A DNA stretch of 64,000 nucleotides, from the NCBI GenBank assembly GCA_016709495.1, contig JADJMS010000014.1, forward strand, positions 3,630 to 67,629, written 5' to 3'. This stretch comes from Candidatus Dechloromonas phosphorivorans (GTDB taxonomy: Bacteria; Pseudomonadota; Gammaproteobacteria; Burkholderiales; Rhodocyclaceae). Below, in pieces: positions 21,134-31,000 of this stretch. The notes beneath the pieces were generated by a model. That model was given only the letters and a program-made list of their open reading frames with translations, did not search any database and was not told the origin of the DNA. The position numbers and the translations under genes were made by a program. Numbering within the stretch: the first letter of the stretch is position 1; each line of letters starts with the position of its first letter.

Positions 21134-23372
21134 ATGAATATTCTGCTGGTAGATAACACGCCGCTTTATCGAGATATCTTGCAACAAAGCTTCGGCCGTT
21201 GCCGAGGTGTTCAATTACTGCTTGTTTTTTTTTGTATTGGCCTGGCAATTGACGGACGGTGGCGGGGTCGATCTGGCCAAAAAGTTGCGTGAATCAGGAC
21301 ATGCGCCGGTTGCTCCCATCGTCCTGCTAACAGCCAGCCCGACGGCTCAACTTGCGCAACAGGCCATGCTGTCTGGCGTTACCGAGCTATTCAGAAAGCA
21401 GGATGTCGAAGAGCTGATTACCTTCATGCGGCATTTTCTTGAAGCTAACCAGCCGCTGCTCAGTCGTGTTCTTTACGTTGAAGACGCCCGGGGGCAACGC
21501 GAATTGCTGGCTACCCAGCTGCGCGAGTGGGGTATGACAGTCGATGCTTTTCCGAGCGCTGATGAAGCCTGGGAGGCATTTCTGCGCAATGATTATGATC
21601 TGGTGCTCAGCGATATTCATCTCGGCGGACACATGTCCGGCGCGCGGCTGATCAATCGTATCCGGCGCCAGGGGCTGCCCAAAGGCGGCATACCGATTCT
21701 GGCCGTGACGGCTTTTGACGATCAGGCACGACGGCTTGAATTGTTCCATTTGGGTATTGATGATTATGTTCTGAAGCCGGTCATTCCCGTAGAGTTGCGC
21801 GCCCGACTGCATAATCTGCTGACCCGCAAGCGTGCGACCGAACGCAATCAGCACTTGTTGGCCGCCTCAAGCTTCGGTGTCAGCATCGTTGACGAGGAAG
21901 GTTTTGTGCAGTCGATGGATGCCAACGCTTTGAGCATGTTTGGCGTGAGCGAGGCAATGCTTGGCGCAAACAGTGCGCGAACGCTGCTCGGTGAGCAGGC
22001 CGATGACATCATGCGCATGCTGCTTTCCGGGACCGCGCTCAGCAAGCGCCGTTTGATTGCACGGGACTTCAATGGCGATGATTTGTCGATTGAACTATCA
22101 ACACTGGAAATCGAGCCAGCCAACGGCTGGCGTCAGTTTGCCCTGTTGACGCGTGATATCAGCAAAGAGCTGGAACTGGCCAATACCTTGTTGCGTGCCA
22201 AGGAGGCGGCTGAGCATGCGAGTCGTGTCAAAGCGGAGTTTCTGGCCAATATGAGCCATGAAATTCGTACGCCCCTGAATGCGATTATCGGCATGGCCTA
22301 TCTGATGAAACGCGATGGTATGACGCCGGATCAGATTGAGCGTGCCGAGCGTATTGAAAATGCCGGTCAGCATTTGCTGGGCATCATCAATGACGTACTG
22401 GATATTTCAAAAATTGAAGCCGGCAAGCTGGGGTTGGAGTCCATTCCGCTGTCAATTGAATCAATTGTCAGCAGCGTGGCATCGATGGTCAGAGAACGGG
22501 CGACGGCGAAGGGCTTGAAAATTGAGGTTGAAGCAGTTTCCTTTTCACAGCCCTTGATGGGTGATCCGACGCGTTTGACGCAGGCGTTGCTTAACTATTT
22601 GTCGAATGCCGTGAAGTTTACCGAGCGCGGAACGATTAGCCTGCACACCGAAATTCTGGATGACGGCGAGGATGGCGTAAGCGTTCGCTTCGAGGTGACT
22701 GATACCGGGATTGGTATTGATGCGCAGGCGATTGATTTCATCTTCAATGCCTTTCAGCAGGCAGATAATTCAACCACGCGCAAGTTTGGCGGTACTGGGC
22801 TGGGCTTGGCGATAACCCGTGAACTAGCGCATCTGATGGGCGGCGAGGTTGGCGTCAGTAGCGTACCTGGCAAGGGAAGCTGCTTCTGGTTTTCGGCGCG
22901 TTTGAAACGTGGTTCAGTTCATGACAAGTTGCCGGAAAGTATTGCCGGGCGAACGGCTGAAGAGCTGCTGATCAGCAACTTCAAGGGAACGCATATCCTG
23001 CTGGTGGAGGATGACTACATCAATCGCGAAGTGGCGCTTGAGTTGCTTTCCGACATGCGATTCGAGATCGATGTGGCGGAAGATGGCCTGATCGCTTTGG
23101 ACAGGGTCCGGCGTAATGACTATGCCTTGGTGCTGATGGATATGCAGATGCCGCGCATGGACGGGCTGGAAGCAACCCGTTGTATTCGTGCCTTGGGTGG
23201 GCGCAAGCTGCTGCCGATTATTGCAATGACTGCGAATGCCTTTGCCGAAGATAGACAACGTTGTCTTGAAGCGGGAATGGACGATTTCATTGCCAAACCG
23301 ATAGATCCCGACCTGCTCTATATCACCATCCTGCATTGGCTTTCGGCCAATAAGCTGACACTTCCTGCCTGA
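21134..23372 (+). CDS. Hybrid sensor histidine kinase with three receiver domains (first one damaged)
   Basis: The ATG at 21134 opens a receiver-like start (MNILLVDNTPLYRDILQQSF). After ~25 codons the frame is lost around 21200-21240, beside a run of T, and the family's middle part seems shortened. From there the frame is open to the end: rest of receiver 1, a complete receiver 2 (RVLYVEDARGQ, phospho-Asp in LVLSDIHLGG), a PAS-like domain, HisKA with FLANMSHEIRTPLN (phospho-His), HATPase_c (NYLSNAVKF, DTGIGID, FGGTGLGLA) and receiver 3 (ILLVEDDYINRE, Asp in LVLMDMQMPRMDG). There is no transmembrane helix, so it is a cytosolic phosphorelay kinase. The signal is unknown. Confidence 0.88.
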
Positions 23373-23693
23373 TCAGGCGTGGTGTATCGCCAGCCAAATG
23401 GTGATTTGATCAGCTGGCGTCCAATCTACCCGATGCTTTTGGTGCGCCGGAATATTAAGAAAGTCACCGGTTTTCAAATGGCGCGCAGCGGGTTCGTCGG
23501 CCAGGCGTAATTTCGCTTCCCCCTGTATCAGCAACACCCATTCACCTACCGCCTGGTCGTACCAGAAATCTGGCGGGCTGGACTGGCCGGTGGAAACGAT
23601 GCGCTCAATTTTCAGGCCGGGTTTGCTGAGCAATTCGGAAAATTGCTCATCTGTTACGGTCGACGCCGGAATATGGCTAAAAATATTGTACAT
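23373..23693 (-). CDS. Cupin-domain protein
   Basis: A 106-residue single-domain cupin: EWVLLIQGEAKLRLADEP (motif 1 region) and KTGDFLNIPAHQKHRVDWT (motif 2, with the metal-site His residues). Similar short cupins are often annotated as phosphoribosylaminoimidazole- or cysteine-dioxygenase-like without evidence, so the substrate is left open. It abuts the hybrid kinase gene tail to tail. Confidence 0.75.
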   Translation of the reverse strand: MYNIFSHIPASTVTDEQFSELLSKPGLKIERIVSTGQSSPPDFWYDQAVGEWVLLIQGEAKLRLADEPAARHLKTGDFLNIPAHQKHRVDWTPADQITIWLAIHHA

Positions 23694-23730
23694 AAAACTC
23701 AGTGATTTGAATCGATTATGCTTGTGGTAG

Positions 23731-24309
23731 TTAGGCTAAGTTAAGTAACTCATTTTCTAATTTTCGAATCCCGCTAACTAAATTTTTGAAGCTCGCTGAA
23801 CGTTCGTTTGCTGAGTTGAGGAAGCTGCCAATCTCTCGTGATCCAATGACTTTTTGATGGTTGCCGTGGGTTTGTGTTTCCAGGTCCTTGCTGGGGCGGC
23901 CTAAGCGATCAGGATTGCGAAATTTGGCAGAGCCTTGACGCTGTGTTAAACCGTTGATCTTTAGTGCCTGTTCAACAGCGGCAAGGTCAGCAAGATAGAA
24001 AGATTCCAGTTCCCTGCAGGCAATCCTAACCAATGTTTTCCCTGCTTTTCCAGCGTTTTGGCAATGTTCGGCAAGCTTTTTTTTCAGTGCCAAGCAATCG
24101 GGTGCGCTATCTTGGTCACGCAAAACAATGAACCGAGCTTGCTGGTTAATGTATCCGCGAAGGCGCTTGGTCATTTGCCGCTCTAAATCCTGCTTGCCTT
24201 CGAAGGGTATAAAACGAGGCTGGATTTCTGGATTCAGAATACGCGGCAACAAGCTTTCCAGCATAGCTTTGGCCGATTCTTCCTCCAGCAGAAATACCAA
24301 TTCCTTCAT
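23731..24309 (-). CDS. DUF4276 protein with Toprim-like nuclease motifs
   Basis: A 192-residue protein that overlaps the upstream ATPase gene by 4 bp, so the two are coupled. It opens with ELVFLLEEESAKAMLESLLP, where the Glu pair matches the first acidic motif of Toprim folds, and has RFIVLRDQDSAPDC near residue 90, matching the DxD motif. ACRELESFYLADLAAVEQAL and GSREIGSFL are further conserved-looking segments. DUF4276 proteins usually accompany an AAA ATPase, like the Toprim half of OLD-type nucleases. A DNA- or RNA-cutting role in defence is inferred only. Reading frame intact. Confidence 0.75.
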   Translation of the reverse strand: MKELVFLLEEESAKAMLESLLPRILNPEIQPRFIPFEGKQDLERQMTKRLRGYINQQARFIVLRDQDSAPDCLALKKKLAEHCQNAGKAGKTLVRIACRELESFYLADLAAVEQALKINGLTQRQGSAKFRNPDRLGRPSKDLETQTHGNHQKVIGSREIGSFLNSANERSASFKNLVSGIRKLENELLNLA

Positions 24310-25485
24310 TCAGGATCAGCTCCCTCGAAGAAACCTTGTTTCCACAGGTATCCCATTTTGTCTCCATCAGCCATATACGCTGCGATTTGAGCATCATCGC
24401 GAGCCCGGCGGATTTCTGTCCCACCGTTCCGCTTAACCAGCCAGCACACTTCATCTAGACCGACGGCATTCAAAAAATCAGGGGAGCGTGTGGAAACAAG
24501 TACCTGCCCGCCGCTCTGGGCATAAAGGCGGAACTCCTCCGCCAATTCAGTCACCAGCCGTGGGTAGAGTTGATTCTCTGGTTCCTCAACGCAGAGTAGT
24601 GGGTGTGGCCTTGGATCATGCAGTAGAACCAAATAGGCGAACATCTTGATGGTGCCATCGGATACATAACGGTCCAGGAAAGGTGTTTTGAACGAGCCAT
24701 CTTTAAACGCAGCGTGAGATAGCCATCATCCATCAAAAGAGGCTCGACTGATTTCACGCCTGGTACGCGGCGAGCCACGTGTCGAGAATTTTTTAAACGT
24801 TTCAGATGCTGTTCAAACAGGTATTGCGCGACACGCGCAAGTTGTCCCCTGTTTCTGATAAATGCTCGGAGTCTCCCGCTGCCTCCTTGCGTCCACGGCG
24901 GAACTGATATGGAAATCAGATACATGCCAGGATTCAATCAGTTGCCTGAAAGCATTGGCCGCTTTGAAGCGTTCGAATTGCCCCAAGCCTTTGATTGCTA
25001 AAGTATCAGGCGTGACTTTTTGGGTTTCGCGCTCAAGGTCTTCGTCAGCTTTCTGGAAATCTTCTTCGTTGGTGATTGCATAGCCTTCGCCAACCGAAAG
25101 TTGAGAAAGTGGAATGGGCTACCGTAGCGACCGCGTTTGTAGCGCAGTATTTCGCGACGTACGATAGGTGAACCGTTTTGTTCTCCAATTTCAAGCGAGT
25201 AGGTGACGAGTCGCTCCACTCCGGAAATCAGCATGCGGTACTGAATTTCAATAAAAATAACCTCTGTTTCCGCATCGCGACTCAATACTTCGCGAAATCT
25301 CCCGCGCTTGTCGAGAGCTTGGCGGACGGTTCCTTTAAGGCAATCGTGCAAGAATCCGAATACATCAAACAGTGTTGTTTTTCCTGATCCATTGGCACCA
25401 ACGACCACTAGAAATGAAGGAATATCCTTAAGGTGGACATCGCGAAACGCTTTGAAATTTTTAAGCGTATTGATTCAATTTTCAT
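24306..25485 (-). CDS. AAA_21-type ATPase partner of DUF4276 (frame broken several times)
   Basis: SMC/OLD-like ATPase. The inferred N-terminus MKIESIRLKNFKAFRD is followed by Walker A GANGSGKTTLFD; the C-terminal part has the signature/Walker B region HPLLCVEEPENQLYP and the D-loop/switch VLVSTRSPDFLN. The frame breaks near 25465 (five A where six give LKNFKAF), near 25105, near 24890 and near 24710. Joining the pieces gives ~393 aa with no large gap. Breaks this dense may be errors or real inactivation. The order (ATPase then Toprim-like gene, 4-bp overlap) matches two-gene defence modules. Confidence 0.7.
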
Positions 25486-25557
25486 GGTCGAGTCGAGCCT
25501 TAAGCGGGTTATACAGAACGCAGCCAGCGATTATCACTCAGTTTTATTCCCTGGGTC

Positions 25558-28500
25558 TCAATCTGAAATATGCGCCTTCGGCAGATGCTGCTGTATCCAT
25601 TGTATTGCGTCATCGACAAAAGTGAATACCACCGGAATTACCAGCAGGCTAAGGAAGGTAGAGGTAATCAGCCCCCCGATCACAACAATCGCCATCGGTG
25701 CGCGGAAACTGGGGTCGGTGCCGAGGCCGATGGCGATGGGCATCATGCCGGCACCCATGGCGATGGTGGTCATGATGATTGGCCGGGCCCGCTTGCGGCA
25801 GGCGTCGAGCAGGGCATGCCAGCGGTCGAGGCCGGGGTGGCCGTCAATGCCGCGGCGGGCGAGGATGACGTAGTCAATGAGCAGAATCGAGTTCTTGGTA
25901 GCGATGCCCATCAGCATGATGAGACCGATCATCGACGGCATGGAGAGCGCCGTCTGGCTGATGAACAGGGCGAGAAAGGCGCCCGGTACCGAGAGCACCA
26001 GCGCGGCAAGTATGGTCAGCGGCTGGACGAAATCTTTGAACAGCAGGACCAGCACGATGTAGATGCAGAGTACGCCGGTGGCCATGGCCAGGCCAAAACT
26101 GGCGAACAGTTCACCCATCGCTTCGGCATCGCCAACCGTGGTTTGCAGGATGCCGGCCGGCAGATTTTTCAGGCTGGGCAGGGCAAGCGCCTGTTTTTCA
26201 ACTTCACCAAGCGCTTGCTGATTAAGTTCAATCTCGAAATTGATATTGCGCAGGCGGTCGTAGCGGTCGATTTCGGCCGGGCCCCCGGTGATCTCCAGCG
26301 TCGCAACATTGGCGATCATCACCGGGCCATGTTTGCCGGGTACGGTCAACCGCCCAAGCAGGTTCAAATCCTGACGCGCTTCTGGAGGCAGTTTGACGAC
26401 GATCGGAATCTGGCGCTGGGCGAGGTTGAGCTTGGCGATGCTCTGGTCGTAATCGCCAGCAGTGGCAATTCGCAGCACATCGGCGATGGCTGCCGAAGTG
26501 ACGCCGAGATCGGCGGCGCGGGCGAAGTCGGGGCGCACAACGAGTTCCGGGCGAACCAGGCTGGCGGTGGAAGTGACGGCGCCAATGCCGGGAATTGTGC
26601 GTAGTTCGCGCTCGACGGTTCGTGCGTGTTCGCTGAGTAGCGGGCCGTTTTCACTGGCCAGCACCAGCACGTATTTTTCATTCGAGCCACCGAAGCCGAC
26701 TTTGACTTGCATGCCAGGAAGCACAGCGAGGGCTTCGCGCAACTGGCGCTCAACTTCCTGCTTTTTGACGCCGCCGCGTTCGCTGCGTGGGGTCATATTG
26801 ATCGTCAGCGTCGCCTTGCGCACTTCGGCGGCACCGCGCGGCGCGAAGGGGTCGCTGCCGGCTGCGCCACCGCCGATGGCGGTATAGACCATCTTTACGT
26901 TGGCGTTTTTCTCGACAATGCGGCGCGCATCTTCGGCTGCCGCAAAGGTTTCCTTGAAAGTGCTGCCGGGTTGCAGCGAGAGGTAAACCTGGGTTTGCGA
27001 CAGGTCGTCCGGCGGTATGAAACCGGTGGGTAGCAGGGGGACGAGGGCGAAGGAACCGAAGAAGAAAAGACAGGCGGCGAATGTGGTCTTGATACGGTGT
27101 TTTAGACACCACGCTGCCCAGCCGGCGTAAATTTCAAGCCAGCGGGGTTCGTGATGTCCGGCCTTGGGCGGTTTTAAGATGTAGGCGGCCATCATCGGCG
27201 TCAGCATGCGGGCGACGACCAGCGAGAAAAAGACGGCAATCGCTGCGGTCCACCCGAAGTGGACGAAGAACTTGCCCGGCACGCCACTCATGAAGGCCGT
27301 GGGCAAAAACACCGCGATCAAGGTGAAAGTAGTGGCAATCACTGCCAAGCCAATTTCATCGGCTGCTTCCATCGCCGCCTGAAACGGCGTCTTGCCCATG
27401 CGTAGGTGACGCATGATGTTTTCGATTTCGACAATCGCGTCATCGACCAGAATACCGACGACCAGCGACATCGAGAGCAGGGTCACGACATTGAGCGAAA
27501 AGCCCATGAGGTACATTGCACCAAAGGCCGGGATGATCGACAGCGGCAAGGCGGTGGCCGAAACGATGGTGGCGCGGATGTCGCGCAGGAACAGCCAGAC
27601 GACAAGCACGGCGAGCACCGCGCCTTCGATCAGCAAGGTCATCGAACCTTCGAAATTCTCAATGACCGGGTCGACGAAATTGAAAGCTTCAGTGATGGTG
27701 ATATCGGGATGCTCGGTCTTCAGTTTTTCCAGCGTGGCGCGGACGCCGTCGGTGACGTCCACTTCACCGGCCCCTTTGGCGCGGACGATCTCGAAACCGA
27801 CGACCGGCTTGCCGTTGAGCAGAGCGGCCGAACGTTGCTCGCCAACCGTGTCGCTAATCGTGGCGAGTTCGTTGAGGCGCAGGCGGCGGCCATCGGTGAG
27901 GGTGATTTCCATTGCTCCGAGCTCTTCCGCCGTTTGTACGGTGGCTATGGTGCGCACGGATTGCTCAATGCCGCCGACATCGGAACGCCCGCCGGAGGCT
28001 TCCTGCTGAATCTGGCGCAGCTGGCGCGAGACATCGGCGGCTGTAGCACGCAGGGCAAGCAGGCGCGCCGGATCGAGTTCGACGCGAATTTCACGGGTCG
28101 CGCCACCGACACGCGACACTGCACCAACACCGCGCACGCTAAGGATGGATTTGGTTACTGTGTTGTCGACAAACCACGACAGTGCCTCATCATCCATGCG
28201 ACTGGAGGCAACGGTGTAGGTCAGGATGGGCGCACCGGACAAGTTGACCTTGGAAATCACCGGGTCCTTGAGATCGCCCGGCAAGTCAGCACGAATGCGC
28301 GAAACGGCATCGCGCACGTCATCAACCGCTTCCTGCGTCGGCTTCTCCAGGCGGAATTCAACGGTGACGATGGCTGTGCCATCCTGCACCTTGGTGTAGA
28401 TGTGTTTGATGCCCTGCAGCGTGGCAACCGAGTTCTCCAGCTTGCGCGCGACTTCGGTTTCCATCTGTGCTGGTGCCGCGCCGGGCAGGGTGGCGGTGAC

Positions 28501-28638
28501 CGTGACAGTGGGCAGTTCGATATCCGGGAACTGCTGGATCTTCATGCCCTTGAAGGCCATCAGGCCAAACAGGGTGAGCATGATGAAAAGCAACACCGCC
28601 GGGATCGGGTTGCGGATCGACCAGGAGGAAACGTTCAT
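25558..28638 (-). CDS. RND-family efflux transporter, inner-membrane permease
   Basis: AcrB/MdtBC-like proton antiporter, 1026 aa. It has the 1 + 5 + 1 + 5 transmembrane layout with two large periplasmic loops. The proton-relay aspartates are in VVGILVDDAIVEIENIMRH near residue 400. The N-terminal IRNPIPAVLLFIMLTLFGL and the conserved QQFPDIELPTV are typical. The start overlaps the adaptor gene stop by 4 bp. Substrate unknown; no outer-membrane TolC-like gene is in the window. Confidence 0.93.
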   Translation of the reverse strand: MNVSSWSIRNPIPAVLLFIMLTLFGLMAFKGMKIQQFPDIELPTVTVTATLPGAAPAQMETEVARKLENSVATLQGIKHIYTKVQDGTAIVTVEFRLEKPTQEAVDDVRDAVSRIRADLPGDLKDPVISKVNLSGAPILTYTVASSRMDDEALSWFVDNTVTKSILSVRGVGAVSRVGGATREIRVELDPARLLALRATAADVSRQLRQIQQEASGGRSDVGGIEQSVRTIATVQTAEELGAMEITLTDGRRLRLNELATISDTVGEQRSAALLNGKPVVGFEIVRAKGAGEVDVTDGVRATLEKLKTEHPDITITEAFNFVDPVIENFEGSMTLLIEGAVLAVLVVWLFLRDIRATIVSATALPLSIIPAFGAMYLMGFSLNVVTLLSMSLVVGILVDDAIVEIENIMRHLRMGKTPFQAAMEAADEIGLAVIATTFTLIAVFLPTAFMSGVPGKFFVHFGWTAAIAVFFSLVVARMLTPMMAAYILKPPKAGHHEPRWLEIYAGWAAWCLKHRIKTTFAACLFFFGSFALVPLLPTGFIPPDDLSQTQVYLSLQPGSTFKETFAAAEDARRIVEKNANVKMVYTAIGGGAAGSDPFAPRGAAEVRKATLTINMTPRSERGGVKKQEVERQLREALAVLPGMQVKVGFGGSNEKYVLVLASENGPLLSEHARTVERELRTIPGIGAVTSTASLVRPELVVRPDFARAADLGVTSAAIADVLRIATAGDYDQSIAKLNLAQRQIPIVVKLPPEARQDLNLLGRLTVPGKHGPVMIANVATLEITGGPAEIDRYDRLRNINFEIELNQQALGEVEKQALALPSLKNLPAGILQTTVGDAEAMGELFASFGLAMATGVLCIYIVLVLLFKDFVQPLTILAALVLSVPGAFLALFISQTALSMPSMIGLIMLMGIATKNSILLIDYVILARRGIDGHPGLDRWHALLDACRKRARPIIMTTIAMGAGMMPIAIGLGTDPSFRAPMAIVVIGGLITSTFLSLLVIPVVFTFVDDAIQWIQQHLPKAHISD

Positions 28639-29747
28639 GGCGCTGGCTTGGCCGCTACGACCGTGACAGTGTCGCCATCCGCCAGAAAGCCGGCGCCGCT
28701 GGCAACGACCTGGGCTTGCGGATCAAGGCCAATCACTTCGATGCGCTCGCCATTTCGTCGGCCAGTGCTGATCTTGGTCTGCGTTACTTTGTTTTGCTCA
28801 ACCCGGAAAACATAGGAAAAACCTTCGCGTAAGAGCAGTGCCGTTTGCGGGATAGTCAGTGCAGGGCTGTGGCCAAGGCGGAATTCACCGCGCGCAAACA
28901 TGCCGGCGCTGACCGCATTGGTTGCGTTGGCCGGCAGATCGACATAAACCAGCGCGTTGCGCGTTTGTGGGTCGAGGCTGGGTGAAACGGCACGAACGAC
29001 ACCTTCCAGCGTTTCGCCATTCGGGCTGTCCAGTGTCGCGGCCTGACCCGGCTTGAGGCGGGAAATCTCGGCAGCAGTGACTTCAGCACGCCATTCCAGA
29101 CGGCCGCCGCGAATCAGGCGGAAAAGCTCCTGGCCGGGCTGGGTCAGCGTGCCGACCGTGGCTAGGCGAGCCGAAATGATGCCGTCGTCCGGCGCCAGCA
29201 CGCTGGCTTTGGAACGCTTCAGCTCGGCGGTTTGCTGGCGCGCCTTGGCGGCATTCAGGCGCGCCAGCGCGGTATCCGCTGCCGTCTGGGTTTGTGTGCC
29301 TTGCTGGGCGCTGTAAAAACCCTTTTCGCGTAATTGACGGGAACGTTCGTTATTGGCCCGTGCTTCAATTAGCGTGGCCTGCGCTTCGGCGACCGTGGCG
29401 CGGGTTTCGGCTAGTTCGCTTTCGACGGTGTCGCCGGCAATGCGCGCCAGTATCTGCCCTTTTTTCACGCGGTCGCCGACGCTGGCGTTCACCTCGGTGA
29501 TCCGGTAATTGCTGATTTCAGGCCCGATCACGGCTTCCTGCCAGGCGACAATGTTGCCGCTTGCCTTGAGTACCTGTGGCCAGTCGAGTTGTTGCGGTGT
29601 CGTCGTCGTTACCGTGAGGGCAGGTTTGGTGACTGCCGGCACGCTCCCTTTTTCCTTGGGGGCATCACCGCAAGCGCTGAGTAAAGCAGCAATGAGCAAT
29701 GAGCCAAGCAGGCGGGGTGCGAAATACGCAAACTGTATGGGCTTCAT
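28635..29747 (-). CDS. RND efflux periplasmic adaptor (membrane fusion protein), lipoprotein
   Basis: Lipoprotein signal with lipobox LLSAC near residue 25. The barrel-sandwich halves (NASVGDRVKKGQILARIAGD and LAPDDGIISARLATVGT) flank a coiled-coil hairpin rich in Ala, Glu and Arg (residues ~105-180). A beta-barrel and a membrane-proximal domain follow to the C-terminus. It delivers substrates from the permease to an outer-membrane channel. Coupled to the permease by a 4-bp overlap. Confidence 0.92.
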   Translation of the reverse strand: MKPIQFAYFAPRLLGSLLIAALLSACGDAPKEKGSVPAVTKPALTVTTTTPQQLDWPQVLKASGNIVAWQEAVIGPEISNYRITEVNASVGDRVKKGQILARIAGDTVESELAETRATVAEAQATLIEARANNERSRQLREKGFYSAQQGTQTQTAADTALARLNAAKARQQTAELKRSKASVLAPDDGIISARLATVGTLTQPGQELFRLIRGGRLEWRAEVTAAEISRLKPGQAATLDSPNGETLEGVVRAVSPSLDPQTRNALVYVDLPANATNAVSAGMFARGEFRLGHSPALTIPQTALLLREGFSYVFRVEQNKVTQTKISTGRRNGERIEVIGLDPQAQVVASGAGFLADGDTVTVVAAKPAP

Positions 29748-29759
29748 GATTGGACTGGT

Positions 29760-30989
29760 TTATTCATAGAGGGGTATTTTATTCAGGCGGCGCTCAATTT
29801 CATCGAGCATTTGCTGGTAAGCCGGTTTGCCGGGGCCACCAAAGCGCCGTTGGAACTCACGCTCCGACAAGTATTCGGGCAGGTCGTTCAATGCCGGGGC
29901 AATATCCTGGTCGCTGAATCCGCTGGTCAGCAGGTGGTCGATACGCTCAGGGTGGCGGGTAAGCTGTTCGCCAAAACGCGTGCCGGATCTGTCGGCAGCG
30001 AGGTCGGCAAAGGAAAAGCCGCTGCCGTGTCGGGAATCCAGCATCTCCTTGTAAACACCAATCGCATCGGCTATCGGTTCGCCTGCCCAGGCGGCAAGAG
30101 CGGATGAAATGGCAAAGTGCTGGGCGCTGTCGTAGCGACCATGCAGGGTGAGCATGACGGGGCGAATGCGTGGCCAGTTTTGCGCTTCGGGTATGACGTG
30201 CGCGAGATTTTTTTCGGAGAGATAAGCTGCCAAGGCAAGCAGGACTGCCCGGCGGTTCTGTGCTTGATCCTCTCCGCCGACGTTAAGCAGTGATTTCAAC
30301 ACTTCCGGCAAAGCCAAACGGCTCCCCGGTGCCTTGTTGTCGAGCAGCGCGGCCAGTGCTTCGTGTGCGCTGCGGATACGGGCAATATCCTGCGGATTGA
30401 CTGCGAAATTACGGGCGCGATCCAGCAGCGCTGGCTCCCAGACGTAGGCAACTGTCACGCGTTGGTGTTGCGGGTCGAATTCGAGAGAGGTAATTGCCTT
30501 GCGCGCCAGTTGCCATTCCTGTTCGTAACCGGCAAGGCGGATGGCGTGGGTAATGGTGAATTCGACCAGCGCCGGCGGCACGGGTAGGGCGCCCAAATGC
30601 GCGGCGGCCAGACGGGGTTCGCCCTTGGCCTCACGCAGCGTGCCGCTCAGATTGAGGAAATGATCGCCGGGCAAATAAGGCAGACGCAGGCTGAGGCGGA
30701 TTTCTGCCGCGTCCTCGGCCAGTGCCAGCGAGCCACGACCGCGCAGGAATCGACTGGCGATGTAATTGATGCCTTCATCGATCAGTGCTGCGGGAATGGC
30801 GGTGCTTCTTGCTTCACCTGCTTGCAGACGGCGCGGGTCGTTGCTGGAGAAAAGCCCGCGCGCCTGAGCAACGGCTATCGGAGAGATGGACTCGCTGCGG
30901 CTGACAAGGGGTTTGTTGTCGACCACTGCGATCAACAATCCCCCGGCTGCCAGCAGGAGTATCAGCAGCACAGCCAGGAGACGTGTCAC
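29760..30989 (-). CDS. Conserved hypothetical membrane-anchored protein, 409 aa
   Basis: One N-terminal transmembrane helix (LLAVLLILLLAAGGLLIAVV) anchors a large domain, probably periplasmic. The rest is mostly helical with no motif I recognise; GSGFSFADLAADRSGTRFGEQL near residue 320 is the most distinctive stretch. The gene lies between prfB (12 bp upstream) and the efflux adaptor (13 bp downstream) on the same strand, so it is probably co-transcribed with the efflux genes. A similar hypothetical is common in Rhodocyclaceae in my memory, but I cannot name a function. Confidence 0.7.
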   Translation of the reverse strand: MTRLLAVLLILLLAAGGLLIAVVDNKPLVSRSESISPIAVAQARGLFSSNDPRRLQAGEARSTAIPAALIDEGINYIASRFLRGRGSLALAEDAAEIRLSLRLPYLPGDHFLNLSGTLREAKGEPRLAAAHLGALPVPPALVEFTITHAIRLAGYEQEWQLARKAITSLEFDPQHQRVTVAYVWEPALLDRARNFAVNPQDIARIRSAHEALAALLDNKAPGSRLALPEVLKSLLNVGGEDQAQNRRAVLLALAAYLSEKNLAHVIPEAQNWPRIRPVMLTLHGRYDSAQHFAISSALAAWAGEPIADAIGVYKEMLDSRHGSGFSFADLAADRSGTRFGEQLTRHPERIDHLLTSGFSDQDIAPALNDLPEYLSEREFQRRFGGPGKPAYQQMLDEIERRLNKIPLYE

Positions 30990-31000
30990 GGTCGAGGTGC

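Noticed and set aside
27406..28815. A 469-codon + strand frame opposite the RND permease
   Set aside because: The permease has all family motifs and a coupled adaptor; the opposite frame is low-complexity shadow sequence.
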